Assembly (NCBI GenBank): GCA_019685575.1
Contig: JABFQO010000005.1
Location: forward strand, 62,001-126,000
Direction of reading: 5' to 3'
DNA length: 64,000 nt
From: Candidatus Bathyarchaeota archaeon A05DMB-4
GTDB taxonomy: Archaea > Thermoproteota > Bathyarchaeia > Bathyarchaeales > SOJC01
The notes beneath the pieces are model-generated. The model did not search any database. It was not told where the DNA came from and was given only the letters and a program-made list of their open reading frames with translations. A program made the position numbers and the translations under genes. Positions 44,046-52,500 of the stretch are shown here, one piece after another; the first letter of the stretch is position 1, and every line of letters begins with the position of its first letter.

Positions 44046-44684
44046 GTGGGTTTGGGTAAGCGGTTTGCGGTATGGGTTTTGGGTTTTTTGACGTTTTTAG
44101 CCGTGCTTCATGTTTTAGAGGCTTTTTTTGCTTTCACTCAGAATGCGCCTCTTAGGTTGCTTTGGTTGTATCCGTTTAGCAGCTGGTTTGGCACGGTTGA
44201 TGTGGCTGTGTATTTTTGGGGTAGTTTGGGAGCGGTTTGTGTCCTTTGGGGCTTGACGTGTTTGGTTGCACTGCAAAGTCCGTTGGACATGTTGCTTTGC
44301 AAGGTTCTCAAGGATGCGCAGTTGGAAAATGAAGAGGAAGTTAGCATTTTGAGCGCGAAGGGGAATTTTTTGGAGATGATGAACGATAGTTTGATTAACA
44401 ACACGGTTGAGTTGGGTAATGTTAAGGATTTGTTGTTTAACGTTCGGGCTGAAGTGTTAAACTTGAGGGGTTTACAGGATGTTGTGGGCGGTTTAAAGTC
44501 GGATGTAGCTCATTTGAAAACGTCAATTAAAAAATTGGAAACTAACTTGACAAAAAATATTATTTGCCCCGCGTGTGGAAAAGATGTGCAGCATGATTTC
44601 CGCGTATGCCCCTTTTGTGGCGAGGACTTGTTGAAAGAAAAAATTGTGTTGGCAGAGCATGCTGCGCTTAGGCTGCATAAATGA
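44046..44684 (+). CDS. Membrane protein with coiled coil and C-terminal zinc ribbon
   Basis: Two membrane helices (VWVLGFLTFLAVLHVLEAFFAF and YFWGSLGAVCVLWGLTCLVAL) are followed by about 80 residues of helical coiled coil. A zinc ribbon (CPACGKDVQHDFRVCPFCGEDL) lies near the end. I do not recognise a family. The start is uncertain: the frame opens at 44022, but AAGGAG lies just before GTG 44046 and TTG 44052. The start region GTGGGTTTGGGTAAGC is nearly the same as that of the restriction gene at 15306, and both would begin M-G-L-G-K. Confidence 0.65.
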   Translation: MGLGKRFAVWVLGFLTFLAVLHVLEAFFAFTQNAPLRLLWLYPFSSWFGTVDVAVYFWGSLGAVCVLWGLTCLVALQSPLDMLLCKVLKDAQLENEEEVSILSAKGNFLEMMNDSLINNTVELGNVKDLLFNVRAEVLNLRGLQDVVGGLKSDVAHLKTSIKKLETNLTKNIICPACGKDVQHDFRVCPFCGEDLLKEKIVLAEHAALRLHK

Positions 44685-44727
44685 AAGGTTTAGTTAGTTT
44701 TTTCTCTGTGTGCGCGCGTTTCTCTCT

Positions 44728-44776
44728 CCCTCTTCCATATATGATCCTATTAGGCTCCAAATATACCGCAAATATG
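44728..44776 (+). repeat. Dispersed intergenic repeat, copy 2
   Basis: This copy has the core only: CCCTCTTCCATATATGATCC, then TATTAGGCTCCAAATATACC, then GCAAATATG. It lacks the 3' hairpin seen in the other three copies and the GCTCGGCGCTGG lead of copies 3 and 4. Like copy 1 it has C instead of A in the second half of the palindrome. It lies 44 bases after the stop of the zinc-ribbon membrane gene. Confidence 0.85.
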
Positions 44777-44841
44777 GTTTTGATGTTGTGATGTGTTGTC
44801 GTGTTGCGGGCGAGTTTCTTTCCTAAAACGCACACGCCTTT

Positions 44842-44885
44842 CCCTAGTCTAGGTATCATTTCTGCAAAGCAGAACGCACACGAGG
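44842..44885 (+). repeat. Palindromic element B (related to the element at 18.2 kb)
   Basis: CCTAGTCTAGG (44843-44853) is an 11-base palindrome around a central T. The 14 bases CTAGTCTAGGTATC are identical to the minus strand of element A. Next comes the hairpin TTCTGC-AAA-GCAGAA, as element A is followed by a TGCATAG/CTATGCA hairpin. Pairing is kept while the sequence differs, which fits a structured element. It lies 67 bases after repeat copy 2. Confidence 0.5.
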
Positions 44886-45080
44886 GTGGGCGGGGCGTCA
44901 GATTTTTTAATGGTTTTCATGCAAAAGTTTGTGCTGTAGAATGCGGGCTTCTTTTGAGAGTTTTTGGATATGATTTGCAGCAAATCTTAGATCTTTACTG
45001 TGCCATGAAGAAGCACGAACCGTTGAGTGAATAAGTCTTAAATACCTTTTTTTGGTGGAGATTGTCCTGAGGAGGATAGG

Positions 45081-45587
45081 TTGGTAAAGTGTGTATTTGT
45101 GGTGGGATTTGCCGTTTTGTTTGTTTATTGGTTTGTAAGTCGAGTTTTTGCTAATCCTATTCCTATAGGACCGCCTCCAATATCTGGAACGCCCATGGAG
45201 TATTTTATAATATTTATAGCTGAAGCCTTCGGTCTGCTTGGGGTAGGTATGCTGACCCGTAACAATCAAACGAGATGGGAAAAAGCCGCGATAACTATGG
45301 CTGTAGCTCTAGTCGCAAGTTACGTAGTCGGCATAACCATATGGACGTCCGGGTACATGGCTGGGATTTCTCTTTATAATCCGCTAGTTATTCCGCCGAG
45401 GGGTACACCTAATCTTGCTGGTTTGGTAATTGTGTTGCTCCCAGAATTTATCGGTACAATAATAGGTGGGATTATAATTCACGCGAAACAAAGAACCTAT
45501 TGGAGCACTGCCTTTGGCACTATGGCTCTTGCGATGCTTACGAGTTTGCTTGCTGGCAGCATGCTCGTTACCGTATTTCTTAGCTAG
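45081..45587 (+). CDS. Integral membrane protein of unknown function
   Basis: The 168 residues start at TTG with GGAGGATAGG directly upstream. There are four or five helices: CVFVVGFAVLFVYWFVSRVFA (possibly a signal), EYFIIFIAEAFGLLGVGML, ITMAVALVASYVVGITIW, LAGLVIVLLPEFIGTIIGGII and FGTMALAMLTSLLAGSMLVT. Proline-rich loops join them (NPIPIGPPPISG). No family is recognised and no neighbour suggests a role. Confidence 0.7.
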   Translation: MVKCVFVVGFAVLFVYWFVSRVFANPIPIGPPPISGTPMEYFIIFIAEAFGLLGVGMLTRNNQTRWEKAAITMAVALVASYVVGITIWTSGYMAGISLYNPLVIPPRGTPNLAGLVIVLLPEFIGTIIGGIIIHAKQRTYWSTAFGTMALAMLTSLLAGSMLVTVFLS

Positions 45588-45659
45588 AAGTAATTTTAGC
45601 ATGGAGACGGGGTCGGTGATTGTTTGTTTTTTTTTGGAAAGAGCGGCTTCAACATTTGT

Positions 45660-45977
45660 CTACTTACAACAATGGCTCTTTTGGCTTTCTATGAAAAACT
45701 TCTTTGCTTGCTTAATGTAGGTTGCAAACTCGAAACTGTCGGTTATGTCATATTGTATATTTAGCCTTAGAAAAAGGCTCTTCACTATGGCTTTTTCAAG
45801 AGGCAAGGCACCTTCGTGGAAGATAGAGTAGAGGTGTCTGTGAAGCTCTTCCGGTTCTTCCGCATAAAGACCTGACTCGGCATTGAACAGAAATGGTTTC
45901 ATGCCGCTTTCTCCTAGCACTTGTCGTAAGACCTCGATAATGCATTCATTAAGGGTTTCATTAAATTTGAATTCCAT
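45660..45977 (-). CDS. NitrOD5-like small helical protein
   Basis: This is a soluble, mostly helical protein of about 105 residues. The pattern EELHRHLYSIFHEGALPLEKAIVKSLFLRL followed by FEFATYIKQAKKFF resembles the small archaeal NitrOD5 output domain, often fused to signalling proteins but here alone. ATG 45977 has GGAGGGAGTG before it. The protein at 46654 on the other side of the SRP RNA has the same layout (FAAALEAFLSSGAFVIENLI, then KLVDYVKTL), so the two are probably paralogues facing away from each other. Function is unknown. Confidence 0.7.
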   Translation of the reverse strand: MEFKFNETLNECIIEVLRQVLGESGMKPFLFNAESGLYAEEPEELHRHLYSIFHEGALPLEKAIVKSLFLRLNIQYDITDSFEFATYIKQAKKFFIESQKSHCCK

Positions 45978-46202
45978 CGACACTCCCTCCGAAGGAGCCC
46001 TCAAACTTTTCTCTTTAGCGTGATCTCCACCTTAACAGAAAAACCAGCAAATCTGTCTTATTTTATTTTTTATAGAAAAAATTAACAATAGCATACAAAA
46101 AATAAAAATGAGTTTTCTTGAATGACCATGACAAGGGTCAAATTAACGAATTATATGTTTAATTTGATTCGTTAAGCGAGAAAGTTATTCAGTAAGCAAA
46201 AA

Positions 46203-46539
46203 GCGGCGGGTCACGGGGTTTCGTCGCTCAGTATTCGCTTGATCCCGCCGCCTCTTTACTCGTACCCGCACCCCCTCGAGCGCTGAACGTCCAGACTTAG
46301 GTTGCTCCCTCCCGGGCCTGGCCAGGTTCGCCTGGTAAACATGGAAACAGACTTCCCTACGGAAGCCGCTCCACGACCGCCAGCCCCGAAGGACGGGTAT
46401 TCATGGTCAGAGGACAGTAGACCACGCGCTCTTAGGCGACTCAGACTCCGCTCTCGGCCCATCTTGTAGAGGGTTTATGGTCTGAGCCTTTTTAGGGGCT
46501 CGTCAGGGGACCCCTAGCCCCCCGCCTAAGACCCGCCGC
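46203..46539 (-). ncRNA. Signal recognition particle 7S RNA
   Basis: The ends pair through GCGGCGGGTC (plus strand 46203-46212) and GACCCGCCGC (46530-46539), forming the long closing helix 1 characteristic of archaeal SRP RNA. Read on the minus strand, the SRP54-binding helix 8 is visible as ACCAGGCGAACCTGG followed by CCAGGCCCGGGAGGGAGCAACC-like sequence with the conserved asymmetric loop. TGGGCCGAGAGCGGAG lies near the 5' domain. The length of about 337 bases is slightly above the usual 300-320. High G+C against an A/T-rich surround supports a structural RNA. It guides SRP19/SRP54-dependent targeting of membrane and secreted proteins. Confidence 0.93.
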
Positions 46540-46566
46540 AAAAACAGTTTGATGCCTTTGAAGGTT

Positions 46567-46576
46567 TAAAACTTTA
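46567..46576 (-). promoter_or_regulatory. Box A for the SRP RNA
   Basis: GTTTTAAACC on the minus strand is centred about 30 bases upstream of the 5' end of the SRP RNA at 46539. This is the expected position for an archaeal TATA element driving a stable RNA. Confidence 0.6.
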
Positions 46577-46653
46577 CTAATCCACAACCAACCAAAAACG
46601 TAAAATAGCGTTTACCATGATACCACAACAGTCGCAGAGAGGGAAGGCAAAAA

Positions 46654-46965
46654 ATGGCAAAAGGCTTTGAAGAAGCCTTCACCGAAATCGCAGACGAATC
46701 ACTGAAGGAATTCTTTTCCGAACCCGCCGCAAAAATAATCTACAACTTCATCGAGACACACTATGGAATCAAACCCAAAGAAATCGGAAACAACCTAGAC
46801 GCTTTTGCCGCGGCGTTGGAAGCGTTTCTTTCATCGGGCGCATTCGTGATAGAAAACCTCATCGCAAAACGGCTTTACGAGTACTACGATGCAAAGTTTG
46901 AAACAAAACAAGGATACAAACTCGTAGATTACGTGAAAACATTAAGACAAACAAAGAAAAAATGA
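46654..46965 (+). CDS. NitrOD5-like small helical protein
   Basis: This soluble helical protein of 103 residues starts MAKGFEEAFTEIADESLKEFF. It shares with the gene at 45660 the order: helix, loop, LEAFLSSGAFVIENLIAKRLYEYY, then KLVDYVKTLRQ. This pattern fits the NitrOD5 domain. GAGAGGGAAGG precedes the ATG. The SRP RNA lies between the two, transcribed away from this gene. A shared regulatory or structural role is possible but not shown. Confidence 0.72.
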   Translation: MAKGFEEAFTEIADESLKEFFSEPAAKIIYNFIETHYGIKPKEIGNNLDAFAAALEAFLSSGAFVIENLIAKRLYEYYDAKFETKQGYKLVDYVKTLRQTKKK

Positions 46966-47001
46966 ACACAAAAAAGCAAGCCCACACACCAAAGCACACG
47001 C

Positions 47002-47154
47002 TTACTTCTTGGATTTCTTCTCCGCTCCCGGCTTCACCTCCTTCATCGGAACACCACAACATATGAGGTCACAAGGGGCACAAGCACACGGGTTATCAAC
47101 AACCACAACAACCCCGCACTCCTCACACTTGTATTTCGAGCCTTTCTTAGCCAT
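47002..47154 (-). CDS. Desulforedoxin-type mini iron protein (50 residues)
   Basis: The minus strand encodes 50 residues starting MAKKGSKYKCEECGVVVVVD. The CxxC at 10-13 and CC at 32-33, followed by GVPMKEV, match the desulforedoxin and N-terminal desulfoferrodoxin site that binds one Fe(SCys)4. Between them lies an extra NPCACAPC with three more cysteines, which is unusual and could bind a second metal. GGAGGTGA lies 9 bases before the ATG. Rubredoxin-like electron transfer or defence against oxygen species is the family role. Confidence 0.8.
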   Translation of the reverse strand: MAKKGSKYKCEECGVVVVVDNPCACAPCDLICCGVPMKEVKPGAEKKSKK

Positions 47155-47284
47155 ACCTGTTTTCACCTCCCGCCGTCATTTTAATTAAAGAATCACTACT
47201 TGACGAATATAAAACTATTCAAAATAGACGCCCCCCACTAACACTCACGAGTCTGAGCAGACTCTTGCGCATCAGAATACGAGA

Positions 47285-47365
47285 TTAATAACCTCTTTTC
47301 TCTTCGTGCTTCTTCTTCTTTTTAATATTCTTCTTTTTCAAAGCCTTCACAGAGTTTTTCTCCAT
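47285..47365 (-). CDS. Possible 26-residue lysine-rich peptide from a leaderless message
   Basis: The minus strand reads ATG at 47365 to TAA at 47285. It gives a peptide starting MEKNSVKALKKKNIKKKKKH, followed by EEKRGY, with 11 lysines in 26 residues. A strong box A (CTTATAAATG) is centred 26 bases before the ATG, the exact spacing for a leaderless archaeal transcript. The charge would suit nucleic-acid binding. So short an ORF can arise by chance, and only the promoter spacing lifts it above noise. Confidence 0.35.
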   Translation of the reverse strand: MEKNSVKALKKKNIKKKKKHEEKRGY

Positions 47366-47386
47366 CCAACTATTACGAGAACAGCA

Positions 47387-47394
47387 TTTATAAG
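47387..47394 (-). promoter_or_regulatory. Box A upstream of the lysine-rich micro-ORF
   Basis: CTTATAAA on the minus strand, centred near 47391, lies 26 bases before the ATG at 47365. No other gene on this strand begins within reach before the desulforedoxin-type gene, 210 bases away. Confidence 0.45.
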
Positions 47395-47426
47395 CGTTCA
47401 AATAAAAAGCAAAGCTTCACACTTGG

Positions 47427-47927
47427 TTATACTGCTATTTTTTCGGACCTTTTGCCACTCATAAATTCCACGTCGATTCTACCAATCGTGGTTGATTTTA
47501 GTTTTTCCAGTTTCCTAGATTCGAGTCTTTCAATAAGTTTTTCCGGGTTTTTGTCTAGTTGTTTTATCATGCATTTTGCCGCTTGGACTTTTTCTTCGAG
47601 GTTTTGGACAAAAGTTACTTTTCCAGAAAAGTGCACCGACGCATATTGGTGGTCGCACTCGCCATGTTCGTAGCCATAATCTAAAAGCGCCTGTCCCCAA
47701 ACGCTGTTGTTTGTTTTTAGGAAGTCGAGTTTTTTGCCTTCCTCCGCGCAGTGAAAATAGATACAGTTGTGTTCTTCATCATACCCACAACTGAGCGAAA
47801 CAAGGTAGGGATTGTTCTCACGCGACATGGCGATGGTTACATACTGCACGGTTTTCAGTATTCGTCTAAGAGTTTTCTGATCGGTAATTTCTTTGTCCCT
47901 GCGCCTCACGTGGTAGACCATAGTCAT
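47427..47927 (-). CDS. Pyridoxamine-phosphate-oxidase-fold flavin protein (NimA-like)
   Basis: The 166 residues form a split beta-barrel. VYHVRRRDKEITDQKTLRRIL opens the chain, YVTIAMSRENNPYLVSLSCGYDEEHNCIYFHCAEEGKKLDFL covers 29-70 in segments typical of the NimA/PNPOx-like group, and YASVHFSGKVTFV follows near 95. These proteins bind FMN, F420 or haem. NimA relatives reduce nitroimidazoles, but most roles are unknown. It lies 27 bases before a small membrane protein on the same strand. Confidence 0.85.
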   Translation of the reverse strand: MTMVYHVRRRDKEITDQKTLRRILKTVQYVTIAMSRENNPYLVSLSCGYDEEHNCIYFHCAEEGKKLDFLKTNNSVWGQALLDYGYEHGECDHQYASVHFSGKVTFVQNLEEKVQAAKCMIKQLDKNPEKLIERLESRKLEKLKSTTIGRIDVEFMSGKRSEKIAV

Positions 47928-47954
47928 CGTACGCCCATCGTTGCAGTTTTTAGG

Positions 47955-48146
47955 CTACCCAAGAGCCCATTTAATCCACATAGCAACGATTGCGCCTATT
48001 CCGACAATCACGGAGACAAGGAGCACGGCGAGGTTTTGCCAAAAGTCGTAATTGCCCGCGAAGAAAGCCAGCCAAAGTATAACAAAAGCCAACCAGCCGA
48101 CACCGACGATTACTGTTCCCGCAACTCTTGAACCAAGCGAATTCAT
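47955..48146 (-). CDS. Small membrane protein, two helices
   Basis: I start at ATG 48146 (MNSLGSRVAGTVIVGVGWLA), giving 63 residues. The longer frame from 48227 adds a non-conserved-looking, polar 27 residues. The two helices are VAGTVIVGVGWLAFVILWLAFF and LAVLLVSVIVGIGAIVAMWI, joined by AGNYDFWQN. The pattern is common among small archaeal membrane proteins, but no function is known. It lies between malate dehydrogenase and the flavin-fold gene on the same strand. Confidence 0.65.
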   Translation of the reverse strand: MNSLGSRVAGTVIVGVGWLAFVILWLAFFAGNYDFWQNLAVLLVSVIVGIGAIVAMWIKWALG

Positions 48147-48312
48147 AGCGGAATATTTCGAAAGACACGGTAATATCATTTTCGCGTATTCTCCCTTTGC
48201 ATCCAAACCCGAAGCAGGCTGTATCATAGCAGCGGGTATTGCAACAAACTTACAACAAACTCAAACCCGCTGGTACCCAGCCTAAAAACACACGTGCGCG
48301 GAATGTTAAAGA

Positions 48313-49236
48313 TTATGCAGGTTTGTACGTCTTCTTAGTCGCTTCTTTCACCGAAGCCACCGACTTCTCAAACTCCCTCTTCGTCTCGGCATCGAGATTA
48401 AGCTCCAAAATTTTCTCAACCCCGTTCCTTCCAAGGACGCAGGGCACACCGATTGAGACGTCCGAGAAACCATATTCACCTTGCAGAAACGTGGAAACGC
48501 TCATAACCCTATTCCTGCCCCTCAACACAGCGTCCGCCATAATAGCTATGACCACGCCAGGCGCATAGGTTGTGGCGCCCTTAAGCCTTATCACGTCTGA
48601 GCCAGAACTTCTCGTCAAGGACACGATCTTTTCAACCTGCTCCTTGGTAAGTAACTCGGTTATGGGTATGCCTGAAACAGAAGCGTATCTTACTAGCGGC
48701 ACCATGGTGTCTCCGTGCTCCCCGATCACCAGACCGCGGATGTCTTCTCTGGAAACTCCAAGTTCCAGTGCTATGTACGACCTGAAACGCAAAGTGTCCA
48801 AGATGTTGCCCATCCCGAAAACTCTGTTTCTTTCAAACCCGGATTCTTTGTAAGCCACGTAAGTCATGACGTCAACAGGGTTAGTCACCATCATAAGCCT
48901 ACAATCTGGGCAGTACTTCGCAACCTCCTTCACCACAGATTTAACTATCTTCGCATTTTTTTCTGCAAGGTCAAACCGGCTCATGCCAGGCTGTCTCGCT
49001 TGCCCCGCCGTAACAATGACAAGTTCTGAACCCTCTATTTCGCTGTAGTCGCTCGTTCCTCTAATCTTTCCGTCAAACTCGATCGCTGGAGCCGCCTGCA
49101 TCATGTCCAAGGCTTCGCCCTGCGCCAAGTTCTCGACGACGTCGACCAGAACAACATCACTCGTCCGAAACCGCAAAATATCAAACGCAGCAGCGCTTCC
49201 CACTTTTCCTGCACCGATGATCGAAATCATATGCAT
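48313..49236 (-). CDS. mdh: Malate dehydrogenase (LDH-like family)
   Basis: The enzyme interconverts malate and oxaloacetate with NAD(P). ISIIGAGKVGSAAAFDIL binds the nucleotide, and AGQARQPGMSRFDL carries the two substrate arginines. The first arginine marks malate over lactate specificity. NPVDVMTYVAY lies near 125, and GEHGDTMVPLV near 180 holds the catalytic histidine. The frame opens at 49275, but a box A-like TTTATGTAAAAC near 49255 argues for a leaderless start at ATG 49236 or 49230. The protein has about 307 residues. Confidence 0.92.
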   Translation of the reverse strand: MHMISIIGAGKVGSAAAFDILRFRTSDVVLVDVVENLAQGEALDMMQAAPAIEFDGKIRGTSDYSEIEGSELVIVTAGQARQPGMSRFDLAEKNAKIVKSVVKEVAKYCPDCRLMMVTNPVDVMTYVAYKESGFERNRVFGMGNILDTLRFRSYIALELGVSREDIRGLVIGEHGDTMVPLVRYASVSGIPITELLTKEQVEKIVSLTRSSGSDVIRLKGATTYAPGVVIAIMADAVLRGRNRVMSVSTFLQGEYGFSDVSIGVPCVLGRNGVEKILELNLDAETKREFEKSVASVKEATKKTYKPA

Positions 49237-49313
49237 TACGTGAGACGTTTGTTTTACATAAATCATGCGGTTCAAAGGCTAAGCCTGACGCATCTTCAAA
49301 ACACCGTGTTCTT

Positions 49314-49402
49314 TGGCGCGGGGTGTGGGATTTGAACCCACGCGGCCGTTTCCAGCCACAGACTTAGCAGGCCTGCCCCCTACCAGGCTAGGGCAACCCC
49401 GC
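49314..49402 (-). tRNA. tRNA-Ser (anticodon GCT), CCA encoded
   Basis: On the minus strand the acceptor arms GCGGGGT and ACCCCGC pair. The anticodon stem-loop is CAGGC CTGCTAA GTCTG with anticodon GCT, reading AGC/AGU codons. A long variable arm TGGCTGGAAACGGCCGC marks a class II serine tRNA. The T arm is GTGGG TTCAAAT CCCAC. The discriminator G (49317) is followed by encoded CCA at 49314-49316. No intron is seen. Confidence 0.94.
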
Positions 49403-49580
49403 CCAGTTTTTGCCGACTCCGCTTAGTTTTTTATGCAGTCGTCCCTATTTTCGTTTTCTGAAGAAGAGCAGGTCGTCTTTTTGGCAGAGATATTCGAATC
49501 CGACGGAAAGCAGTTTTTGATTTCTCCTTTCTATGTTTCCTTTTGGTAACCTATATTAATTAGAGCGTGAAAAACGAGTT

Positions 49581-52500
49581 GTGATGTACTTGAGAGAAAA
49601 GATTGCGTTACTAATGATTCTTATTTCTTTAAACATGATAATTGCGGGGTTAGGCAAAATTGGAAATGCACAAGACGGCGTATTAGAAACCATCTACATT
49701 TTGCCCGATGGTAGTGTGAGCCCAGCAACCCCGCTTATCACGCACACTGGTGACTTCTATTCACTTACTGGCAACATTAACGCCACGATCATAGTGCAAA
49801 AAGGTGGAATAACATTCAGTGGCAATGGCCATACCCTATATGGCAACAACACACCTTACGGCGCGGCTGTAAGCGGCTTTGTCATAAACGGAGTGAATAA
49901 TGTTACGATAATGAACACTCAAATAATCAACTACAGCTATGGGGTATTCCTGCAAAACACGATGTATAACAACATCACCAACAACTACTTTGACTATGAC
50001 AGTTATGCTGTTGGATTGCATGGCAACGCAGATTACAACACGATTGCCAACAACACGATGACGCGGGGGCTTCAGGGGGTTTACACCGATTTCGGTTTCA
50101 ATAACAACATCACCGTAATCTACAATAGCATAACCAATCTTGATAGTGGCGGCGTCGGCATTAATCTTCTCAACTCTGCAGGCAACGTCGTAAAAGGAAA
50201 CATGATGGACCATAACAATAAGGGCATAAATCTCTATGACTGCACTAACTCTGTTGTAAGCGGCAATATCATAACCTATATGGATCAAGCGGGCATCCAT
50301 TTAATAGACTCATCTGGGAACACGATAGTTGGCAACAAAATCAACCGAACCAGACCAGGTCCAGGCATATGTTTGGATTCCTCTTCCGAGAATAATGTTT
50401 CTGGAAATGAACTCTGGTATAATGAGGAAGGCATACGCGTCGTATCGTACTCAACGCTGAACACGGTGTTCGGCAACAACCTCACCTATAACGACTATGG
50501 TGTAGTGCTATACAATCATGCTGACAATAACACGTTCTACCACAACAACTTCGTCTACAGCATCGACTATCAAGTATTCTTCTTATCCAGCGACAACCTC
50601 TACAACAAATGGAACAGCAGTACCGAAGGCAACTACTGGAGCGACTACACGGGCGTTGACGCAAACAGCGATGGCATAGGCGACACGCCATATGTCGTAA
50701 ACGCAGATAACGTTGACAATTTTCCTTTAATGCAATCATACTCGGTAAAACATATGATTTCTGTAATTAACGTAACAACATCCAAGACCGTGACCGCGAT
50801 GGGCGTCCCCATTTTGATTTATGTGGATGTTGAGAATGCGGGTGACTCTGACGCGAGTTTCGGTGTAACCGCATATGCTAATAATTTGATTGTGGGCACG
50901 CAGATAGTAGAAAATATGGCTCCAAAATCGTCCAAAGGGCTTACTTTTCTATGGCAGACAGCAGGCTACCCACAGAAAACTTACACTATACGCGCGATAG
51001 TCAATGCAATATCCAGCGACTTGCAAATCATAAACAATGGGATGCATACAAACGAGCCAGTAAACTTGGTGGGAAATGGCTGCTGCATAGTAGTGGCTGG
51101 AACTAAATACGGCGACACTTTGGTCGATCTGATAAACTATGGAACCAACCGAACCTATCTGATACTAAAAGAAATTGGTTACAAAGACGACGAAATCTAT
51201 CTGATGCACCAACCAAGATATAACCCTGAAGATGTAGATGGCGACGGGCAGAACGATGTTGATGCAAACTCCACAGCGGCAAATCTTCAATGGGCAATCG
51301 AATCATGGGCAAGATATCGCGTAAGCCCCACCGAGCCCTTGTTTGTTTACCTATTCGATCATGGTGGTTTTAATCAGTTTTGTATCAGACCAGGTGAAAA
51401 TGTTTTGGATTCAGATTTGGCAACATGGATAACTAATCTGGAAAGCGCTACAAACGCCTCCGTTCATTTGATCTATGCCGCTTGCCAAAGCGGTAGCTTT
51501 ATAGATACTTTGTCAGCGTCTGGAAGGATAATTATCACTTCATGCGGTGCTTCGCAAAGCTCGTATATTTATGAAAAATGGGAAGCTTTCTCCGTTCCAT
51601 TCTGGAACAGCATCAAATCAGGCCACTCCATTATGGAAGCGTTTAACTATGCATCTGGCAGAATGGATCTATTAACACAAACACCTCGGTTAGACGACAA
51701 TGGAGACGGCATTGGCCATTGGGCTTGTTTGCCAAACAACGGTGACGGAAACTTGGCTGCCAACACCTATATTGGACACTGTGAATGGCCATATCCCTGG
51801 ATAAGCTGCGCAATCGCAAAGCAAACCTTCACGTGGCCGCCGCCGTCAAGTGTGGCTCTATGGGCTAAAGTTGAGAACAAGACTAAACTGGCGCATGTAG
51901 CAGTTTACATGCAGCCTCCCGACTGGGGCCCTCCCGAGCCGAATGGCACGCTTGTAGTCCCTAATTTCGAACGCTTCGAGATGACTGACCCAGACCATGA
52001 CGGAAACTGGACAGTAAACATTCCCAACATCAACTTTACAAGTCACGCTTCTGGAGCCAGCAAATTCATATTCCTCATTACGGCAGAAGAAGAGAATGGC
52101 GATACAGCTACTTTAGAAATCTTGGAAGTTGAATTCACTGCTTCAGGCTTACCTGCAGATGATGCTGAAGCACCAAAAGTATACGTTGAACGTCCACTCG
52201 AAGAAAGCGTAGTTTATGGCACGATAAAGATTAACGGTACTGCAACTGACGATTCATGCCTTCAAAAAGTGGAACTATACATAGATAGTAACTTGGTGGA
52301 CACGCTTAACCTCGGCTCCTACTCAGTTTCATATTTCGCCTTCAATTTCAACACAACATCGCTTAAAAATGGAGTAACGCAAATCCTCGTTAAAGTCTTT
52401 GACGGCTCAGGCAACACCAGCAACCAGTCTATAACAGTATATGTCCACAACTTTGTTCACGACGTAGTGGTCACTGACCTAAAGCCTTCTTCAACTCTGG

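Larger units (their letters stand above)
44685..45080. other. 396-base gap holding repeat copy 2, palindromic element B and a possible gene remnant
   Basis: Besides the two listed elements, the plus strand from about 44911 to 45034 has an open frame without a plausible start (NGFHAKVCAVECGLLLRVFG, then about 20 more residues, ending HEPLSE and a stop). The composition is protein-like. It could be the end of a decayed gene, but I cannot name it. GAGGAGGATAGG just before 45081 is the ribosome site of the next gene. Confidence 0.3.
47155..47426. other. 270-base gap with a leaderless micro-ORF and a perfect hairpin
   Basis: Apart from the micro-ORF and its box A listed separately, a perfect stem GAGTCTG (47249-47255)/CAGACTC (47258-47264) with a 2-base loop lies downstream of the micro-ORF on the minus strand. 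A box A-like TTTTATATTC near 47205-47215 on the minus strand probably serves the desulforedoxin-type gene. Confidence 0.45.

Noticed and set aside
46256-46462. 68-residue minus-strand ORF (and other ORFs) inside 46.2-46.5 kb
   Set aside because: It lies wholly within the SRP RNA, whose paired ends and helix 8 explain the sequence.
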